Part shown: piece after piece, positions 17,889 through 28,479 of the stretch
Layout: each line of letters begins with the position of its first letter
Numbering within the stretch: the first letter of the stretch is position 1
Assembly: GCA_963707275.1 (NCBI GenBank)
Contig: CAVPPH010000006.1
Coordinates: 310,001-374,000, forward strand
From: JACKBK01 sp963707275
GTDB lineage: Bacteria; Chloroflexota; Anaerolineae; JAAEKA01
Direction of reading: 5' to 3'
Length of the DNA: 64,000 bases
Made by a program: the position numbers and the translations under genes
Notes under the pieces: model-generated
Database searches by the model: none
What the model was told of the DNA's origin: nothing
Seen by the model: only the letters and a program-made list of their open reading frames with translations

Positions 17889-18906
17889 ATGCCCCCGAAG
17901 ACGCATACAGATGAACTACCCGTATCCTGGACGGTGGAAGACATCGAGATTGGCGCGACCCTCACGCTTCCCACCGGTAAAGTCCCCTTGCCGGCGGTGA
18001 TTTTTGTGGCCGGGAGCGGACCGACCGATCGCAACTGGAATAGCCCACTGATACCTGGAACCAATGGCAGCGGAGCGCTGCTCGCCCGTGAATTGACCGA
18101 ACATGGCTTCATAACGTTGCGCTACGACAAATCGGCCTCGGGACCGCACGCCGCTGAAAATGCACAACGCATGGCGGGCAAGATCAGCATGCAGAGCCAT
18201 GTTGATGAACTGGCCGGAGGCGTTCGTCTGCTTGCCAGCCGTAAGGACGTGAATCCTGCCCAGATTTTCGTGCTGACCAACAGCGAAGGCTGTGTTCACG
18301 CGCTCAATTATCAAATCCAAACCGAATGGCCGTCTCTTTGCCGGTATGGTGCTGACGTCCGCGTTCGCTCGATCAACAGGCGCGCTGGCTCGCAGCCAGG
18401 TCGCCGCCCAACTGGCGGCAGTCCCTGACGGAGACACGCTGCTCGCGGCCTATGACGCAGCCATGGCGGAGTTCGTTGCCGGTCGCCCTGTGCCAGGCGG
18501 GTGACACGCTGCCCGATGGCTGCGCCAGTTGATCAGGCGATCACCTTGCCGGCCAATCAACCGTTTGCGCAGAGAGTTGTGGCAGTACGATCCCGCAGTC
18601 AAGCTGGCCGAGATCACGGTTCCTGTCTTGATCCTGCTGGGCAAGAAGGATATCCAGGTTGACTGGCAGACGGATGGGCCTGTATTCGAAACGGTTGCCG
18701 GGGAACATGACAATATCACCGTCAGCTATGCGGAGAATGCCAACCACGTCCTGAGGGTCGAGCCAAAACCGCGCGCCCAGCTCAATCCGACCGAGGTTAT
18801 GGCCACCTACAACGCCGATGATGTGCCGCTGGACCCGGATGCGGTCGATCTCATTACCTCGTGGTTACGAGCCGGTGTTCAGAGTTGCTTTGCCGAGCAA
18901 GCGTGA
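17889..18906 (+). CDS. Alpha/beta hydrolase (S9/dienelactone-hydrolase type); several frameshifts
   Basis: Joining frames gives about 335 residues: PAVIFVAGSGPTDRNWN (oxyanion-hole strand), LRYDKSASG, QIFVLTNSEGCVHAL (S-E-G nucleophile region), then VPVLILLGKKDIQVDW (acid) and NANHVLRVEP (His). Breaks occur near 18310, 18495, 18535 and 18580. Because all catalytic elements remain in order, sequence errors are as likely as true decay. GGAGAAAACTC precedes the ATG. Confidence 0.7.
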
Positions 18907-18920
18907 CCGGTGAAAGTCCC

Positions 18921-20472
18921 ATGACTATGCAAGCAACTTCACAGCCCCAGGAACACTCATCAATCAAACTTGCTGGACAGATCAGCGATGTCGCTGTTCT
19001 GCTGCTGCTCGGTCTGGGCGTGGCGCTGCTGCACATCCTGGCCAACGGGCAGTACGGCTTCCACCGCGACGAACTGGACATCATCATGAACGCGCGCCAG
19101 CTTGACTGGGGCTACGTGGCCTACCCGCCAGTGACGCCTTCCATCGCGCGCATCGGGTTGACACTTTTCGGCGAGTCGCTGCGCGGCCTGCGCGTGATCT
19201 CCGCTATCAGCCAGGGCATTGTCGTCGTGCTTGTCGGATTGATGGCGCGCGATTTCGGCGGCAAGCGCCCGGCACAGCTTCTGGCCGCGCTCGCGGTCGC
19301 GGTCGCGCCGGCCGCGCTTACCGCGGGCACGCTCATCCAGTACATGGCCTTCGATTACCTGTTGTGGGTGTTGCTGGCCTTCTTCGTGGTGCGAGTGCTG
19401 GCAACCGACGATCCGCGCTGGTGGCTGGGCGTCGGCGCGGCTGCCGGCCTGGGAATGATGACCAAGTACACGATTCTCTTCTTCATAGCCGGTTTGGTGG
19501 TGGCCGTGCTGCTGACCCGCACGCGCAAGGCGCTGCGCTCGCCGTGGCTGTGGGGAGGCGTCGCGCTGGCGCTGTTGATCTATCTGCCCAATCTGATCTG
19601 GCAGATCCAGCACGACTTCATCTCGCTGGACTTTCTGGGCGCGATCCACGCCCGCGACATCGACTGGGGACGCGCCGACAGCTACCTGAGCGATCAACTC
19701 TACATCACCTCCAACCCGTTCATGCTGCCGCTTTGGATCGCCGGACTGGTCTGGTGTCTGATCCTGCCGGCAGGACGGCGCTTCCGTGCGCTGGGCTGGA
19801 TGTTTCTGGTGACCTTTGCGCTGCTCTTCCTGTCGCAGTGGGCGCGGCTACTACATCGCGCCGGCCTATGCCGTGTTCATCGCGGCCGGCGCGGCCTGGT
19901 GGGAAAGCTGGCTGACCGGTCGCACGCAACGCATCCGCCGCGCCGGCTGGGCATTTTCCTGGGGATTGCTGACCGTGGCAGCCCTGCTTGGCGTGGTTCT
20001 GGTCAAACCGATCGTGCCGATAAACTCGCCGCTGTGGGCGACTACGTCGGACGTCAACGGCGAGGCGCGTGAGATGATCGGCTGGCCGGAGCTGGCCGAG
20101 CAGGTGGCTGGTATCTACCAGGACATCCCGGACGCCGACAAACCGGGCACGGTGATCCTGGCCGGCAACTACGGCGAGGCTGGCGCGCTGGATCTCTACG
20201 GGCCGGCGCTTGGCCTGCCGCGGGTCATCAGCGGCTCCAACAGCCTGTGGGCGCGCGGCTACGGCGACGCGGAGCCGCAGACCGTAATCGTCGTCGGTTT
20301 CGAGAGACAGTATGCCCAGCACTTTTTCAAGACCTGCCAGCAAGCCGGCCGCGTCACGAATCGATACGGCGTGAAAAACGAAGAATCGACCAATCACACC
20401 GGCCTCTATGTCTGCACACAGCCGCGCCAGCCGTGGGCTGCGATGTGGGCGGAGATGCAGTGGTTCCAATAG
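18921..20472 (+). CDS. Membrane glycosyltransferase, GT39/ArnT-like; frameshifted
   Basis: About 515 residues. First helix is followed by YGFHRDELDIIMNARQLDWG, the conserved Asp-Glu loop of the ArnT/PMT fold, then AYPPVTPSIARIG and about ten helices. The frame breaks near 19845 and resumes as GYYIAPAYAVFIAAGAAW. A C-terminal soluble domain (NYGEAGALDLYG) ends the protein. The ATG at 18921 has GGTGAAAG upstream. It likely moves a sugar from a lipid-linked donor to an envelope acceptor. Confidence 0.75.
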
Positions 20473-20491
20473 AATACCCGTGGAGATTGGA

Positions 20492-21308
20492 ATGAAGATG
20501 GTCCTCATCGTGCTTGGAATCCTTGCCTTGTTGCTGCTGATCGGCTGGCTGGGCCTGCGCGTTCAGCCAAAACCGTTCCCGACTTCCTTCCGACAGCCCT
20601 CAGCGCTGGAGACCGTGCCCTTGCCGAGCGGTCTGCCCGCGCCGGTAGAACGCTATTATCATGCGGTCTACGGCGACCGAGTTCCCGTGATCGACTCGGC
20701 GGTGATCAGCGGGCGCGCCACCATGTCGCCCGTCGGCGGTCTGAAGATTCCGGCCCGTTTCCGCTTCATCCACCAGACCGGCCAGAACTACCGCCACTAT
20801 TTCGAGATGACATGGTTGGGTCAAACCATCGGCGCGGGCCACGAATTTTATCTGGACGGCACGAGCCGGCTGTCGCTGCCCATGGGACTCAGCGACGAAG
20901 GCCCACAGGTCGATCAGGCCGCCAACCTCAGCCTGTGGGCCGAGTACGCCTGGCTGCCCTCGATGTGGGTCACCGATCCGCGCGTGCGCTGGGAAGCGGT
21001 GGACGACGAGACGGCGCTGCTGGTCGTGCCGTTCGGAGACGGTGAGCAGACCTTCGTCGCCCGTTTCGACCCGGAAAGCGGCCGGCTGCACCTGTTGGAA
21101 TCGATGCGCTACAAGGACTCGAAGAGCGCCGCCAAGACCCTGTGGATCAACGAGTTCGTCGAACTGGACCGATATCGGCGGCTACCAGATACCGGCCACC
21201 GGCGCCGTCACCTGGTTTGACCAGGGCAAGCCGTGGGCCGAGTTCACGGTCGAGGATGTGGTCTACAACGCAGATGTCAGCGAGATTATTCGCGCGGGCA
21301 GTCAATAA
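20492..21308 (+). CDS. DUF6544/DUF6920-like protein; frameshifted
   Basis: About 270 residues with one N-terminal membrane helix (residues 2-20). LPAPVERYYHAVYGD and WLPSMWVTDPRVRWEAVDD suggest the DUF6544/6920 group, which has no known function. The frame breaks near 21165 and continues IGGYQIPATGAVTWFDQG to a stop at 21308. The family name is from memory of pattern. Confidence 0.55.
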
Positions 21309-21409
21309 CCGTCAAACGGCGCCTGTTTGTCAGGCCGTCAGACAAACTATTCGCGTCGTTGTAGCTGGCTCAGGCAGGGTTGAAAGTCTTCAACAAAGAC
21401 AAAGCCATC

Positions 21410-22264
21410 ATGACCACGATCATCAATCGACTGGAATCGACCGCCTACTGGACCGCTGCGGTGCGCGCCCAGGAAAGCGCCCACCCAGATCGTCTGTTCA
21501 ATGACCCGTGGGCAGAAGCCCTGGCCGGTGACCTCGGCGCCAGGTGGAATGCCCAGCGACCACCGGCAAGCGTCCTGCCCATTGTCCTGCGCACCCGCTA
21601 CTTCGACGACTTCGTGCAGCGGATCGTTTACGACAAAGGCGTTCGCCAGGTAGTGCTGATGGCTGCCGGACTGGACACGCGCGCGTTCCGTCTGGATCTC
21701 CCGGCAGCGACCTACTGTTTCGAACTGGACCGCCAAGACATCCTGGCATACAAGAACGCGATCCTTGGTGAAGCCGGCGCGCAACCGACCTGCTCCCGCC
21801 ACACCGTCGGCGTGGACCTGACCGGTCCGTGGCGGGAGGCGTTGATGGCTGCCGGGTTCAGCGCGGACGCTCCCGCCTGCTGGCTGCTGGAGGGTTTCTT
21901 GTTCTACCTGCCCAGCGAAGATGTGACGCGTCTGCTGGACGAGGTGACAACGCTGGCCGCGCCAGGGAGCTGGCTGGGCTTCGACATCATCAACAGTCCC
22001 ATGCTGACCTCGCCGATTACCAAAGCCTGGATCGAGATGCAGGCCCGGTCGGGTGCGCCCTGGATCGGCACCATGGATGACCCGGTGGCATTCCTGGCCC
22101 AGCGTGGCTGGCAGGCTGGCCTGACCCAGGCCGGCGCGCCCGATGCCGACCACGGTCGCTGGGTGCTCCCGGTTATCCCCGTCACCATGCCGGATATGCC
22201 ACACAACTGGTATGTGACGGCGAAAAAGTCGGATTACTGCTCTGGACAAACGAATCATGCATGA
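21410..22264 (+). CDS. Class I SAM-dependent methyltransferase, leucine carboxyl methyltransferase (PPM) type
   Basis: About 284 residues. RTRYFDDFVQ and VVLMAAGLDTRAFRLDLP are the SAM-binding hallmark of the TcmP/LCMT-like family; FELDRQDILAYK supplies the acidic ribose contact and WLLEGFLFYLPSEDV follows, as in these enzymes. It methylates a carboxyl or hydroxyl of an unknown small molecule. The ATG at 21410 is chosen because the family begins near NRLESTAYWTAAVRA. Stop overlaps the next start by 8 bases. Confidence 0.82.
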   Translation: MTTIINRLESTAYWTAAVRAQESAHPDRLFNDPWAEALAGDLGARWNAQRPPASVLPIVLRTRYFDDFVQRIVYDKGVRQVVLMAAGLDTRAFRLDLPAATYCFELDRQDILAYKNAILGEAGAQPTCSRHTVGVDLTGPWREALMAAGFSADAPACWLLEGFLFYLPSEDVTRLLDEVTTLAAPGSWLGFDIINSPMLTSPITKAWIEMQARSGAPWIGTMDDPVAFLAQRGWQAGLTQAGAPDADHGRWVLPVIPVTMPDMPHNWYVTAKKSDYCSGQTNHA

Positions 22265-23141
22265 CGATCTGCCCACCTATGAACGGCTCACAAAGAACTT
22301 CGTGGCCTGGGCGACGCTTGAACCAGACCTGCGGGCAGCGGTGATCATTGGTTCCCGTGCCCGCACTGACCACCCAGCCGATCAGTGGTCCGATCTGGAC
22401 GTTCTGGTCTTCGTCGCTGACGTAGAACCCTACGTAACCGATGGCGGTTGGGCCGAACAGATCGCTCCGGTCTGGCTGAATTTTGTGGAACAAACGCCGG
22501 ACGGCGCGGGCTGGGAACGCCGGGTGCTCTTCGCTGGCGGCCTGGACGTCGACTTCGCGCTCAATCCGGTCGCGTGGCTGGAGTCGATGGTCGCGTCCGG
22601 CATCCCGCCCGAGATGGCCGATGTAATGCGGCGCGGCTATCGCATTCTGGTGGACAAGGATGGGCTGTTAGGCCAGATCAGCCGTATGCCGCTGCCCCAT
22701 GCGCCGCTGCTGCAACAGCCCACGCAGGATAAGTATCTCAACGCCGTACACGACTTCTGGTACCACACGCTCTGGACCGCCCGCCATCTGCGGCGGGGCG
22801 AACTCTGGTGGGCCAAGTCGGGGTGTGATGGACGCCTCAAGGCGCTTCTGCACCAGATGCTGGAATGGCACACGCTGGCCACGCGTGGCCCGGCCGTGGA
22901 CACCTGGATGCGCGGCCGCTTTCTGGAAGAGTGGGCTGATGCGCGGGCCGTGACCGAGTTGCGTGGCTGCTTTGCACACTACGAGGCGCAGGATATCGCG
23001 CGCGCATTGCTGGCAACTATGGACACGTTCCGCTGGCTGGCCCTCCAAACGGCCGCCGCGTGGCAGTATTCTTATCCCGAAGCGGCAGAGCAGGCGATCA
23101 CCCGACTCGTGCTGGAAACCGTCGCGCCTCTGACCACTTAA
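22257..23141 (+). CDS. Aminoglycoside 6-adenylyltransferase-like nucleotidyltransferase
   Basis: 294 residues. AAVIIGSRARTDHPADQWSD followed by LDV is the pol-beta nucleotidyltransferase motif (G-S...D-x-D), and LDVDFALNPV gives the third Asp; the helical C-terminal half (YHTLWTARHL, KALLHQMLEWH) matches ANT(6)/AadK. These enzymes add AMP to streptomycin-type aminoglycosides. Environmental homologues are common and actual resistance is unproven. Overlaps the methyltransferase gene by 8 bases. Confidence 0.8.
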   Translation: MHDDLPTYERLTKNFVAWATLEPDLRAAVIIGSRARTDHPADQWSDLDVLVFVADVEPYVTDGGWAEQIAPVWLNFVEQTPDGAGWERRVLFAGGLDVDFALNPVAWLESMVASGIPPEMADVMRRGYRILVDKDGLLGQISRMPLPHAPLLQQPTQDKYLNAVHDFWYHTLWTARHLRRGELWWAKSGCDGRLKALLHQMLEWHTLATRGPAVDTWMRGRFLEEWADARAVTELRGCFAHYEAQDIARALLATMDTFRWLALQTAAAWQYSYPEAAEQAITRLVLETVAPLTT

Positions 23142-23169
23142 CGATTCACCGAAAGGAACAGATGACACC

Positions 23170-23934
23170 ATGAACAGCTCTGCAATCACAGCGAGGAATC
23201 TGCGCATCGCCATCGTCGGCGCTGCACTGACGGTGGCCGGCATTCTGTTGTCCGGCCCGCTGGGCCTGCTGATCGTGACCGCGGTCCAGTCATCCGGCCC
23301 GTGGCAAGGTCCGGCAGCTTACGTCCAGAACTACCACCCGATCCAGACGTTGCCCTTTTTCTGCGGTTTCCTGCTGGTGGGCGGCTACGTCGTGCTGATG
23401 ACCGCGCTGCACCAGATCGCTGAGGAGCGCCTCAAGACGCAGACGCTGATCGCCGTGGTCTTCACCGCTATCTTCGCCACGCTGATCTTCTTCAACTACA
23501 TCAACCAGACCACCTTCGTGCCTGCGCTGGCCCGCGCCTACAGCCCGGAATTCGATCCGGCCATCACGACCTTCTCACTGGCCAATCCACTGTCGCTCTG
23601 CTGGGCTATCGAGATGTGGGGCTACGCCTTTCTGGGTGTGGCGACCATGTTGGCAGCACCGATCTTCAACCGCAACCGGCTGGAGCGAGCCACGGCAGCG
23701 TTGATGATCCTCAACGGCGTGATGAGCATCGCCGGCGGCGTCATCAGCGCGTGGGACCTGGGCTGGGTGCTGTCGACGCCCGGCCTCGTCAACTACATGG
23801 TCTGGAACGTGCTGGTGCTGGCGCTGTCGATCCTGGTCATCGTGTCGCTGCGCCGTCGGCAGAAGGACGTGTCGACTGAAGTTGCCCGTCCCGTTGCCTT
23901 CCAATACGCTGCCGTTCAAGGTGAAACCTCATGA
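23170..23934 (+). CDS. Integral membrane protein, unknown function
   Basis: 254 residues with about seven membrane helices and a basic C-terminal tail. No catalytic motif seen; weakly like DUF4386-type proteins. AAAGGAACAG precedes the ATG by about 8 bases. Overlaps the next ATG by 4 bases. Confidence 0.65.
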   Translation: MNSSAITARNLRIAIVGAALTVAGILLSGPLGLLIVTAVQSSGPWQGPAAYVQNYHPIQTLPFFCGFLLVGGYVVLMTALHQIAEERLKTQTLIAVVFTAIFATLIFFNYINQTTFVPALARAYSPEFDPAITTFSLANPLSLCWAIEMWGYAFLGVATMLAAPIFNRNRLERATAALMILNGVMSIAGGVISAWDLGWVLSTPGLVNYMVWNVLVLALSILVIVSLRRRQKDVSTEVARPVAFQYAAVQGETS

Positions 23935-24355
23935 CCGTTCAACCTCAACCGGCAGCCATTTCCCGCACCATTGTGGCACTGACACTTCTGGCTGCTGTCG
24001 CTGCTGTTGCCGGTATCTTCGGCAGCAGCCTCCCGCTTCTGAGCAACACACGCCTCGACATCGTCGTTTTGAAAAGCGCCAACTTGCCGTGCAGGGCATT
24101 GGCAGCGAGATTGCAACTGTGGAGGACTTCGTGCGCTTTCTCCTCGCAGCCGTCTACTCGCCGCTGCCGCTCTTTCTGCCATACAACTTCCCTGACTTGT
24201 GGCCAACTCTGGGCAGCAAACTACTGATGGCTGTGATTGCGGGATGGGTCATTTACAGTGTAGTGGCATCTTTCTACGTGCGCGCGCCCGCCCTTGCGCA
24301 CATGGCGAAGGGAGAGTCGCTGGCTATTCATCCGACCTCGGAGGTACTGTCATGA
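23931..24355 (+). CDS. Small membrane protein, unknown; frameshifted
   Basis: About 140 residues after joining two frames near 24085. N-terminal helix TIVALTLLAAVAAVAGIFG, a middle segment GIGSEIATVEDFVRF, and a C-terminal helix LLMAVIAGWVIYSVVASFYV. ATGA overlaps at both ends (with the gene before and the serine hydrolase after) show an operon. Confidence 0.5.
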
Positions 24356-25908
24356 GAACCATACTTTCAGCAGGCATCTTTCTGATCGGAGTCCTGCTTC
24401 TAGTTCTCGGGGCGTCGTCTGGCACCACTGCCGCACCTGCCGCGGCCAGGAGTCCCATTGACTTCGACGCCATTGATGCACAGCTTCAGGCCGCCATGAA
24501 ACAGCACCGCCTGCCGGGTATGTCGGTCGCTATCGTGCAGGATGGCGAGATCGTGTTTGCAAAAGGCTACGGCGAGGCCCGCCCCGGCCAACCGATGACG
24601 CCCGACACACCTATGGTCATCGGATCGACCACCAAGACCTTCACTGCGCTGGCCGTCATGCAGTTGGTGGAGGCGGGCACGCTCGATCTGGATGCGCCGG
24701 TGAAGCGCTACATTCCCTGGTTCGAGGTGGCCGATCCGCAGTCGACTGAGACGATCACGCTGCGCCACCTGCTCAGCCACACCAGCGGCCTGAGCGACGT
24801 GAACTACGACGACCGCGCACTGCCCGACGATGCCACGCTGGAGGATGCCGTCCGCGACCTTGCCAACGTCGCGCCTGTGGCTGCGCCCGGCAAGTCCTGG
24901 CACTACTTCAATCCCGGCTACGCCACACTGGGCTATCTGATCGAGCAGGCCAGCGGCCAGTCCTACGGCGACTACGTGGCCGAGCATATCTTCCGACCGT
25001 TGGGCATGGACAACGCGTTCGCCGATCCCGAGCAGGCCGCCCAGGCCGGGCTGGCGCAGGGCCACCTGGCGCTGTATGGATTCCCGGTCTCCTTCGACCA
25101 GCCGTTTCCGCGTTACGGTCTGCCCGAAGGCTATCTTATGATCAGCGCCAACGATATGGCGCGTTATCTGGCGGCGATCATGAACAACGGTCAGACGGCG
25201 GACAGTGAGATCATCTCGCCCGCCAGCCTGCGCAAGATGTTCACCCCGCGACCGATGGCGGAACACCAGACATACGGCCTCGGCTGGGAGATCGACCGCT
25301 ATTACGGCGAGCCGATGATCTCCCATGGCGGTTCCAACGAGGCATTCAAGCACGAGGCGCTCTTCTTCCCCGAGCGCGACCTTGGGCTTGTGATCCAGAT
25401 CAACGAAAACCACCTGGGGTACGAATTCCTGGCCTTTCCGGCGATCAAGAACGCAGTCGCCGACATCATGCTGGGGGAACCGGTACGCCCGATCAAGTCG
25501 ATGTCGATGGTGTTGTTCGGCTATATCGCACTGGCGTTGCTGATTGCAGTGGCATGGATCCAGGCTGTGGGAATCATCAGACTGCGCAACTGGCCGGAGC
25601 GCTACATCGCCATGTCTCCGGCGCGCCGGGTCTGGGACGTTTCCAGGCATTTCGTCATACCGGCGATGATCCTGGTGGTCATCGCCATGGCTGCAGAGAG
25701 CTGGCTGCAACGCGGCTTCACATTCTACTACGCCATGGTCATGGTGCCCGACATGATGCTGATTGCGTTGGTCGGCGCGGCAGGCGATCTGATCCACGGC
25801 GCCGTAAAGTTCTGGATGGTGATTACGGGCCGAGCGGCCAGGGCAGCTACCCAGCGCGAGTTGCAGCCGGCGTCTGCCGCCGGCCCGTGGCAGCCGAAAG
25901 TCAACTAA
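24352..25908 (+). CDS. Serine hydrolase of the beta-lactamase/class C family with membrane tail
   Basis: About 518 residues. Signal peptide (1-30), then the penicillin-recognising fold: S-x-x-K in VIGSTTKTFTALA, Tyr motif in WHYFNPGYATLGYLIEQASG, and H-G-G in ISHGGSNEAFKHEALFF. The last 130 residues carry about four membrane helices. Such proteins are extracytoplasmic esterases or peptidases; true beta-lactamase activity is not implied. The ATG at 24352 overlaps the preceding stop by 4 bases. Confidence 0.82.
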   Translation: MRTILSAGIFLIGVLLLVLGASSGTTAAPAAARSPIDFDAIDAQLQAAMKQHRLPGMSVAIVQDGEIVFAKGYGEARPGQPMTPDTPMVIGSTTKTFTALAVMQLVEAGTLDLDAPVKRYIPWFEVADPQSTETITLRHLLSHTSGLSDVNYDDRALPDDATLEDAVRDLANVAPVAAPGKSWHYFNPGYATLGYLIEQASGQSYGDYVAEHIFRPLGMDNAFADPEQAAQAGLAQGHLALYGFPVSFDQPFPRYGLPEGYLMISANDMARYLAAIMNNGQTADSEIISPASLRKMFTPRPMAEHQTYGLGWEIDRYYGEPMISHGGSNEAFKHEALFFPERDLGLVIQINENHLGYEFLAFPAIKNAVADIMLGEPVRPIKSMSMVLFGYIALALLIAVAWIQAVGIIRLRNWPERYIAMSPARRVWDVSRHFVIPAMILVVIAMAAESWLQRGFTFYYAMVMVPDMMLIALVGAAGDLIHGAVKFWMVITGRAARAATQRELQPASAAGPWQPKVN

Positions 25909-25984
25909 ACCGTGTGGCATGGGATCTGAGCCCGTTCCAACACCCACCAAGGCTATCCCGCAAAGCTAACGCAAGGAGTAACCT

Positions 25985-26932
25985 GTGACTTCAACCATGA
26001 TTGCCGGCGATGGCGGAATTACCTCCCGCCCGATGCGCGACGACCACGATTTCTGGCGCATGCGCGCGCTTTTGATCGAGACAACGCCCATGACACCCAT
26101 CGGATTGAATTGGGATATGCGCCGGCTGGACGGCAAGCGATTCTACAACGAAAACGTCGAAGAGAACCGCCTGCTGGAGCGCCCGGTGCAGCTCTGGGAA
26201 ACTGGCAGCGGCAGGCTGGTCGGTTTCGTCCTGCCCGAAGGCCGCAGCGACGCCCATCTCAACGTCCACCCCGACTACCGCCATCTGGAAGGCGAGATGA
26301 TCGACTGGGCCGAGACGACTCTGTGCAAGCCGATGAGTGACGCCGACGACATCCACCTGTACATCTACGCCTACGAGTACGATACCTTGCGCCAGAGGCT
26401 GCTGGTCGAGCATGGCTTTCGACAGACCGAGTACTGGGGCATGATCAGGCATATGCGGCTCGGTGCGCAGTCGTTAGCCGAGCCTGAACTGCACGCCGGA
26501 TACACACTGCGCACCACAAAGATCGACGACATCGACGACTGCCAGCGTATCGCCGATCTGCTGAATGCGGCTTTTGGCAGGGATTTCCACAACGCGCTGG
26601 AATATCAGAACTTCTGCCAGGTCGCGCCCTGTTTTCGCCAGGATATGGATCTGGTGGCGGTTGCGTCCGACGGCTCCTTTGCTGCCTATGTGGGGGTGCC
26701 CTACGACGACGCCAACCGGCGCGGCATCTTCGAGCCGGTCTGCACACACCCGGACCACCAGCGCCGGGGACTGGCGAAAGCGTTGATGCAGGCAGGGCTA
26801 CTGCGCCTGCAAGCGCTGGGTGCGGTCGATGTAACTGTGGACACAGGCGACATGACGCCAGCCAACCGGCTGTACGACAGTCTGGGGTTCACCGAGGCGT
26901 ATAAGGGTTATGCTTGGGAGAAGATATGTTGA
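25985..26932 (+). CDS. GNAT acetyltransferase with two GNAT-like halves
   Basis: 315 residues. The C-terminal half has the acetyl-CoA loop: FEPVCTHPDHQRRGLAKAL (R/Q-x-x-G-x-A) followed by VTVDTGDMTPANRLYDSLGF. The N-terminal half (LNVHPDYRHLEGEMIDW) looks like a degenerate second copy. GTG start after AAGGAGTAACCT. It acetylates an amine of unknown identity. Confidence 0.82.
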   Translation: MTSTMIAGDGGITSRPMRDDHDFWRMRALLIETTPMTPIGLNWDMRRLDGKRFYNENVEENRLLERPVQLWETGSGRLVGFVLPEGRSDAHLNVHPDYRHLEGEMIDWAETTLCKPMSDADDIHLYIYAYEYDTLRQRLLVEHGFRQTEYWGMIRHMRLGAQSLAEPELHAGYTLRTTKIDDIDDCQRIADLLNAAFGRDFHNALEYQNFCQVAPCFRQDMDLVAVASDGSFAAYVGVPYDDANRRGIFEPVCTHPDHQRRGLAKALMQAGLLRLQALGAVDVTVDTGDMTPANRLYDSLGFTEAYKGYAWEKIC

Positions 26933-27108
26933 CTCCGGCGTTGAACGGTTGAATGCAGTCGCGATGGAAACGCGACAAAGACGCAAAGTCGGGCGACACG
27001 GGGCGTGCTATACTGAGTGTGGCTCGGCAAAGGAGCTTGGCGAACCGCAGCCGGCGTGAAAGCCGCTGGCCTGCATTTCCAGTAGCACAAACTGAAGGAG
27101 AAACTCAC

Positions 27109-27831
27109 ATGTTTGCACGAATTCTGGTCCTGCTGATCATCGCAGCTCTTGCTTTGGCAGGCTGCGGCGGACTGCCGTCGTTCACCGCGCTGGTAGGCTC
27201 CGGCAACCCGGTGACCCAAACGTTCAACTTCAGCGATTTTGACAGCCTGGAGATCGGCAACGCATTTCAGGCCGAGATCAGCGCCTCCGACAGCTATTTC
27301 GTCGAGGTCACAGTAGACGACAACCTGGTACCGTACCTGCGGGTCGAGCAGCAAGGCAAGACGGTGAAGGTCAGCCTCGAACCAACCACTGCCGCCACCC
27401 GAGCTGACACGCGGGTCCGAATTACAATGCCTGCGCTCGCCAGTCTTGACGCAAGCGGGGCGACCCGCGCCAAGGTGTCCGGCTTCAAGTCGGGCGACAC
27501 CGTGCGCATGAACGTTGCTGGCGCAAGCAACGTCAGCGGCGATATCGAAACGGGCGACCTGACCGCTGAAGTCTCGGGGGCGTCTACGCTGACCCTGACC
27601 GGAAGTGGCGACTCGTTGCAAGCCACTGCGGCCGGCGCCAGCACGGCCAATCTCAGCGACTTCGCTGTCAACGATGCCAACGTGGACGCCAGTGGCGCCA
27701 GCCGCATCACTGTCAACGCATCGGGCACGCTTGATGCCAAGGCCAGCGGGGCTTCCACCGTTCGCTACTCGGGAGATCCGAAGCTGGGCCGGATCGACGA
27801 GTCAGGCGCGAGCACCGTCTCGGGCGGATAA
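27109..27831 (+). CDS. Lipoprotein with DUF2807 (head GIN-type) beta-helical domain
   Basis: 240 residues. Lipobox ALALAGC at residues 11-17, then VTQTFNFSDFDSLEIGNAFQ and repeated ASGAS/SGAST words (for example LDASGATRAKVSG, DASGASRITVNASG), characteristic of DUF2807. Likely an extracytoplasmic, membrane-anchored sensor or adhesin-like protein. AAGGAGAAACTCAC precedes the ATG. Confidence 0.82.
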   Translation: MFARILVLLIIAALALAGCGGLPSFTALVGSGNPVTQTFNFSDFDSLEIGNAFQAEISASDSYFVEVTVDDNLVPYLRVEQQGKTVKVSLEPTTAATRADTRVRITMPALASLDASGATRAKVSGFKSGDTVRMNVAGASNVSGDIETGDLTAEVSGASTLTLTGSGDSLQATAAGASTANLSDFAVNDANVDASGASRITVNASGTLDAKASGASTVRYSGDPKLGRIDESGASTVSGG

Positions 27832-27864
27832 CACGCTCTGCCCCGGATGCAAGGAGCAAGAACC

Positions 27865-28437
27865 ATGACCACCCAACCCACACGTTCCCGTCGTACGCGC
27901 AGAGAGGACCGCTCTGCTGCGCCAATCCTCGGCCTGCTGCTGGTGCTGATCGGCGTCTTCTTCTTCGCCGTGCAAGCTTTTGCGTTCGATTGGCAGCAGA
28001 TCTCGCAGTTTGGGCCGTATCTCATCAGCGCTCTCGGGTTGTTCCTCTTTGTCCTGGCGCTGGTCGTCGGTGGACAGCGGGGCGAGACGCTGGTCGTGTT
28101 CGGCAGCATGCTGACCATGGCTGGCCTGCTGGTCCTGTATCAGGACCGGACCGGGCGCTGGGCGAGCTGGGCCTACGCCTGGACGCTGGTTGCCCCGACT
28201 TCGATCGGCGTCGGACTCCTGATCTACGGTTTCGTCAAGGGCCAGCCGGAGTTGACCCGCCGCGGCTTGCGCATGACAGCGGTCGGTCTGGCGCTGTTCC
28301 TCATCCTGCTGGTGCTGTTCGAAGTGGTCTTCGGCCTGAGTGGTTTGCTGCCTGGCCTGGCAAACTACCTTCCCGCGGTGATCCTGATCAGCATCGGCGC
28401 GCTGATTCTGTTGGGAAGCTGGATCCGGCGACGATAG
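27865..28437 (+). CDS. Membrane protein, unknown (LiaI/LiaF-like helices)
   Basis: 190 residues: an Arg-rich N-terminus, then about six membrane helices and a basic tail. No enzymatic motif. It follows the DUF2807 lipoprotein by 33 bases, an arrangement common for envelope-stress modules (inference). GGAGCAAGAACC precedes the ATG. Confidence 0.6.
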   Translation: MTTQPTRSRRTRREDRSAAPILGLLLVLIGVFFFAVQAFAFDWQQISQFGPYLISALGLFLFVLALVVGGQRGETLVVFGSMLTMAGLLVLYQDRTGRWASWAYAWTLVAPTSIGVGLLIYGFVKGQPELTRRGLRMTAVGLALFLILLVLFEVVFGLSGLLPGLANYLPAVILISIGALILLGSWIRRR

Positions 28438-28479
28438 CAAACGCTTCGTACCCCGCCATTTTCTGGCGAGGAGTCTAAG

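Noticed and set aside
22257..23141. Confirmed aminoglycoside resistance gene
   Set aside because: Motifs support the nucleotidyltransferase family only; no mobile context or evidence for drug specificity.
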